DNA from: Bradyrhizobium diazoefficiens
GTDB lineage: Bacteria > Pseudomonadota > Alphaproteobacteria > Rhizobiales > Xanthobacteraceae
Reading direction: 5' to 3'
Assembly (NCBI RefSeq): GCF_018131015.1
Contig: NZ_JAFCJJ010000005.1
Coordinates: 310,001 to 374,000 of the forward strand
DNA: 64,000 nucleotides
This document shows positions 61,128 through 64,000 of this stretch, in pieces. Positions within the stretch are counted from its first letter, which is position 1. Each line of letters begins with the position of its first letter. Under the pieces are notes generated by a model that was not told the DNA's origin, ran no database searches, and saw nothing but the letters and a program-made list of their open reading frames with translations. The translations under genes and the position numbers were made by a program.

Positions 61128-61673
61128 TCACAATCCGAGACACTCCCGGATATCCAGCATGCTGCGCCGCAGCCACGTCTTCACCGTGTTGACGGGCGCG
61201 GCGAATTTCTCCGCCAGCTGCTCGCGGCTCCAGCCGTTGTAATAGGCGAGCAGCACCAGCCGCTGGCGGTCCGGCTCGAGCCGGCCGATACATTCCAGGA
61301 GCCGCTTCAGCTCCTCCGACATTTCCCGCCGCGCCAGGGGATCGGGGCTGTCGGCGGCGACTTCCATCGCCTGGGGCTCTTCCTCGATGGAGGCTTCCGA
61401 TTTCTTGCGCACGATGTCGATGGCGCGGTTGCGCGCGATCGACACCATCCATGTGATCGGCGACGACAGCGACGGATTGAACTGGCCGGCGCTGTTCCAG
61501 ATCCTGACATAGGTCTCCTGAATGACCTCCTCCGCGAGATCCTGCCGGCGCAAGATACGCAGCACGACGCCATAGAGTTTCGCGCGCGTGGCGACGTAGA
61601 GGCGCTCGAACGCGGCCTGGTCGCGTTTCGCCACCGCTTCGATCAGACCGACCAGCTCTGCTGGCGTCAGCAT
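61128..61673 (-). CDS. ECF RNA polymerase sigma factor (SigK/RpoE-like)
   Basis: A 181-aa sigma factor. Region 2 includes AFERLYVATRAKLYGVVLRI and QETYVRIWNSAGQFNPSLSS, followed by ITWMVSIARNRAIDIVR (2.3/2.4). Region 4 is CIGRLEPDRQRLVLLAYYNG, WSREQLAEKFAAPVNTVKTW. The ATG follows GGGGGA. It is co-transcribed with the downstream anti-sigma gene, the usual arrangement, and would direct a small stress or envelope regulon. Its promoter lies in the 182-base gap before fliJ's terminator. Confidence 0.92.
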   Translation of the reverse strand: MLTPAELVGLIEAVAKRDQAAFERLYVATRAKLYGVVLRILRRQDLAEEVIQETYVRIWNSAGQFNPSLSSPITWMVSIARNRAIDIVRKKSEASIEEEPQAMEVAADSPDPLARREMSEELKRLLECIGRLEPDRQRLVLLAYYNGWSREQLAEKFAAPVNTVKTWLRRSMLDIRECLGL

Positions 61674-61790
61674 TCAGTCCCCCAACGCGCGGCCCCTCGC
61701 ATCCCGCGCGGACCCTGACACCCCGCCACCATAGCGCGCGGCCAAGCCCGCCACCAAGGGGGCGGACGCCACACTGTGGACAGCAAATGC

Positions 61791-61820
61791 AAAAACCCGG
61801 ACCTTGCGGGTCCGGGCTTT
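61791..61820 (-). terminator. Rho-independent terminator after fliJ
   Basis: CCCGGACC at 61796-61803 pairs with GGTCCGGG at 61809-61816 around a 5-base loop. On the minus strand the stem is followed by a run of five T (A at 61791-61795), a standard intrinsic terminator 40 bases beyond the fliJ stop. Confidence 0.85.
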
Positions 61821-61855
61821 CAAAATCCTCGGCAGTCCGGCCGCTGGCCGTGCCT

Positions 61856-62275
61856 TCAGGCGATGGCGCCCATGCGGGCACGCATCAGGCCGATGCTGTC
61901 GAGATCGGCCTGCTCGCGGGCGCTCTCCTCGGCCCGTTCGCGAGCCTGGTCGCGCTCGTCCAGGAGCTCGACCTTCTTGAGCTCCTCGAAGGCCTCGGCC
62001 AGCGCGCCCTTGGCTTCCTCGAGCTGACCCCTCAACTCGTCGGCCGAGCGGGTCAGGTTCTCGCGGCGCTGGATGGCGGCCTTGGCATAGGTCGGATAAG
62101 CGAAATGCGAGGGATCGTTGATCCCGGCGCGGTCCTGCTCGGTCTGGATCTCGCGCTCGAGATCGGTCGACATCCGCTGGAAGTCGGCGATCATGGTCTC
62201 GATCTGGGTGACCCTGCGCCGCTTCTCGTCGACCTGAAACTTCTTCAGGCGAATGAGGGTATCACGTGACTTCAT
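61856..62275 (-). CDS. fliJ: Flagellar export protein FliJ
   Basis: A 139-aa almost entirely helical coiled-coil protein, starting MKSRDTLIRLKKFQVDEKRR. Its heptad-like composition (MIADFQRMSTDLEREIQTEQ, SADELRGQLEEAKGALAEAF) and position after fliI identify it as FliJ, which inserts into the FliI hexamer and contacts FlhA to couple export to the proton gradient. The ATG at 62275 fits the family; a longer frame adds 12 unrelated residues. A terminator follows. Confidence 0.85.
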   Translation of the reverse strand: MKSRDTLIRLKKFQVDEKRRRVTQIETMIADFQRMSTDLEREIQTEQDRAGINDPSHFAYPTYAKAAIQRRENLTRSADELRGQLEEAKGALAEAFEELKKVELLDERDQARERAEESAREQADLDSIGLMRARMGAIA

Positions 62276-62396
62276 CGACTCGTACTCCCCAGAAGTCCCC
62301 TGGCTGCGCATGGGACGGCACCGGTCTCGCCACAGGCCCGATCCGGGCCAAGACCGGCTTGGCTACTCTGTGGGCACGGATGATGACGTGACAAAG

Positions 62397-63722
62397 TTAG
62401 CGTTCCGTTTCCAAACTGCCGAGGATTTGGGCCAGCTGGCCGTAGCCCTCGGCCAGCGAGGCTCTTTCGTCCTTGCCCTGGCGCAGGAAGGCCTCCAGCG
62501 GCTCGTGCAGCCGGATCGCCTCGTCGACCTCGGGGCTGGAGCCCGCCCGATAGGCGCCGAGCCGGATCAATTCCTCCATGTCGGCATAGGTCGCCATCAC
62601 CTGCCGCGCCCGCTGAATCGTCGGCCAGAACTGCGGATCGGCCGATTTCGGCATGGTGCGGGAGACGGATTTGAGAATGTTGATGGCGGGGTAGCGGCCA
62701 CGCTCGGCGATCGAGCGCTGCATCACGATGTGGCCGTCGAGGATGCCGCGGACGGCGTCCGCGATCGGCTCGTTGTGGTCGTCGCCGTCGACCAGCACCG
62801 TAAAGATCGCGGTGATGGCGCCCTCGCCCATGCCCGGACCGGCCCGCTCCAGCAGCTTCGGCAGTTCGGTGAAGACGGTCGGCGTATAACCCTTGGCCGT
62901 CGGAGGCTCGCCGGCCGACAGGCCGATCTCGCGTTGGGCCATGGCAAAGCGCGTCACCGAATCCATCAGGCAGAGGACGTCCTGGTCCTCGTCGCGAAAA
63001 TATTCGGCGACCGCGAGCGTCAGGTAGGCGGCCTGGCGGCGCATCAACGCCGGCTCGTCCGAGGTCGCGACCACGACCACGGAGCGCGCAAGCCCCTCCT
63101 CGCCGAGATCGTCCTGCAGGAATTCCTGCACCTCGCGGCCGCGTTCGCCGATCAGGCCGATGACGCTGACATCGGCATCGACGTTGCGCGCCAGCATCGA
63201 CAGCAGCACCGACTTGCCGACGCCCGAGCCCGCAAAAATACCCATGCGCTGGCCGCGGCAGCAGGTGAGAAAGGTGTTCATCGCGCGGACGCCGAGGTCG
63301 AGCGGCGCGCCGACACGCTTCCTCGAATGCGCCGGCGGCGGCGCGTTGCGGAACGGCATTGGCGAGGGCCCCTGCGGCAGCGGTCCCTTGCCGTCGATCG
63401 GCTCGCCCAGCGCGTTGACGACGCGGCCGAGCCAGGCCGCGCAGGGCCGCACCTGGTTGGCGGCATTGGCGATGACCGCCTTGCAGCCGCGGCGCACGCC
63501 GTCCAGCCCGGCGAACGGCATCACCACCGCATTGCTGCCGGAGAAGCCGATCACCTCGCAGGGAATGGAACGGTTGACGCCGGTCTCGATCACGAGCCGG
63601 GCGCCGACGGACATGGCGTGGATCGGGCCGGCCACTTCGACCATCAGGCCGCGGACGCCGACCACACGACCGTAGATATTGACGCCGTCGATGTCGCCAA
63701 TCTGTTCGGCAAGGGCTTTCAT
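62397..63722 (-). CDS. fliI: Flagellum-specific ATP synthase FliI
   Basis: A 441-aa ATPase of the flagellar export apparatus. Walker A is AGSGVGKS (residues 164-171), and [40 protein letters not shown] and [20 protein letters not shown] are the family's conserved blocks. The N-terminal beta-barrel and C-terminal helical domains have normal length. It energises delivery of substrates to the FlhA/FlhB gate. fliJ begins 121 bases after its stop, a larger spacer than usual, so fliJ may have separate control. Confidence 0.95.
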   Translation of the reverse strand: MKALAEQIGDIDGVNIYGRVVGVRGLMVEVAGPIHAMSVGARLVIETGVNRSIPCEVIGFSGSNAVVMPFAGLDGVRRGCKAVIANAANQVRPCAAWLGRVVNALGEPIDGKGPLPQGPSPMPFRNAPPPAHSRKRVGAPLDLGVRAMNTFLTCCRGQRMGIFAGSGVGKSVLLSMLARNVDADVSVIGLIGERGREVQEFLQDDLGEEGLARSVVVVATSDEPALMRRQAAYLTLAVAEYFRDEDQDVLCLMDSVTRFAMAQREIGLSAGEPPTAKGYTPTVFTELPKLLERAGPGMGEGAITAIFTVLVDGDDHNEPIADAVRGILDGHIVMQRSIAERGRYPAINILKSVSRTMPKSADPQFWPTIQRARQVMATYADMEELIRLGAYRAGSSPEVDEAIRLHEPLEAFLRQGKDERASLAEGYGQLAQILGSLETER

Positions 63723-64000
63723 GCAAGAGCCTTCATAAGAGCGCCTTCACAGGAGGGCCCTCATGAGCTGGAGCCTTCGTCATTTCGTCTTTCACGGCCT
63801 GCACGGCGCAAACCTTAAGTTTCGCCATATTTCTGAACGGCGCTTAACCTCGTGTTTACCCGCATCATTAATCATTGCGTCACTGTCTTTGTGACTGAGC
63901 GTGGCTCCCCTTCAGAAGAAGGCTGAGTCGCGGGAGTCGGTTAGGCCCGTCTCTTAAAGTGGAGCTTGAACGGAACCGGGTAACGAAAGCTGCTTCGCGC
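63723..64000. other. fliI upstream region to window edge
   Basis: The 278 bases beyond fliI contain no credible gene. They carry a CtrA-like site and, near the edge, sequence that may be the leader of a divergent gene outside the window. No promoter can be assigned with confidence. Confidence 0.5.
63844..63858. promoter_or_regulatory. CtrA-like binding site upstream of fliI
   Basis: TTAA at 63844-63847, seven bases, then TTTA at 63855-63858: one mismatch from the CtrA consensus TTAA-N7-TTAA, about 122 bases before the fliI ATG. Together with the similar site before flhA it suggests joint control of both flagellar loci. Confidence 0.5.

Noticed and set aside
63960..64000. GGAAC-like element near the right edge as an EcfG (general stress) promoter
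   Set aside because: The matching second half would lie beyond or at the edge of the window, so it cannot be assessed.
1..64000. Insertion sequences, CRISPR arrays, tRNA/rRNA genes or prophage
   Set aside because: None found on reading; no transposase, integrase, repeat-spacer array or tRNA-like fold was recognisable.

Overview
The window is GC-rich and densely packed, with short intergenic gaps and many ATGA/TGATG stop-start overlaps. The gene content points to an alphaproteobacterium of the Bradyrhizobium group (Nitrobacteraceae). The main clues are DUF3551, DUF3606 and DUF6894 small proteins, a complete Liv-type amino-acid ABC transporter, Caulobacter-like flagellar genes (flhA, fliI, fliJ) with CtrA-like sites, and intergenic palindromes of a kind common in that group. 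This is an inference from gene content; no rRNA, tRNA, CRISPR array, prophage or insertion sequence was seen.

Layout. 0-4 kb: small proteins, a glutathionyl-hydroquinone reductase, an SGNH hydrolase and an adenylate cyclase. 4-9.2 kb (minus): a likely operon of aroE, amidohydrolase, a solute-binding protein and HutD, then a 63-aa peptide overlapping a flavoprotein monooxygenase gene. 9.4-12 kb: a methyltransferase and an L,D-transpeptidase. 12-17.1 kb: livFGMH plus a binding protein, whose LivF has Arg in place of the Walker A Lys. 17.3-22.3 kb: a surface-glycan island with a flippase, a glycosyltransferase, a Tat-exported GH10 endoxylanase-like enzyme and a DUF6492 protein. 22.4-26.6 kb: a SAM/cyclase/AAA/TPR signalling protein whose gene overlaps that of a PCMT-like methyltransferase.

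26.8-35.4 kb: an uncharacterised nonribosomal peptide locus. It has a 2142-aa A-T-C-A-T-C synthetase without thioesterase, a 55-aa lysine-rich protein, a Sfp-type phosphopantetheinyl transferase and an overlapping luciferase-like monooxygenase. It is the best candidate for new biology here. 35.4-43 kb: an acetylpolyamine-amidohydrolase-like deacetylase, a secreted SMP-30/sugar-dehydrogenase-cytochrome c pair, an enoyl-CoA hydratase frameshifted at its 3' end, and a gamma-glutamyltransferase. Three families of palindromic repeats sit at gene 3' ends in this stretch. 43-46.3 kb: DadA, an omega-aminotransferase and a divergent XRE-cupin regulator. 46.3-51 kb: a three-subunit molybdenum hydroxylase with a divergent TetR regulator and a clear palindromic operator candidate.

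51-64 kb: an MFS transporter and a signal peptidase II gene, flhA, an NDH-2-like flavoprotein, a secreted formylglycine-enzyme-like protein, an AraC regulator, an ECF sigma/anti-sigma pair with a 12-bp tandem repeat, then fliJ and fliI. CtrA-like TTAA-N7-TTAA sites precede flhA and fliI, so the two flagellar loci may share cell-cycle control although other genes lie between them.
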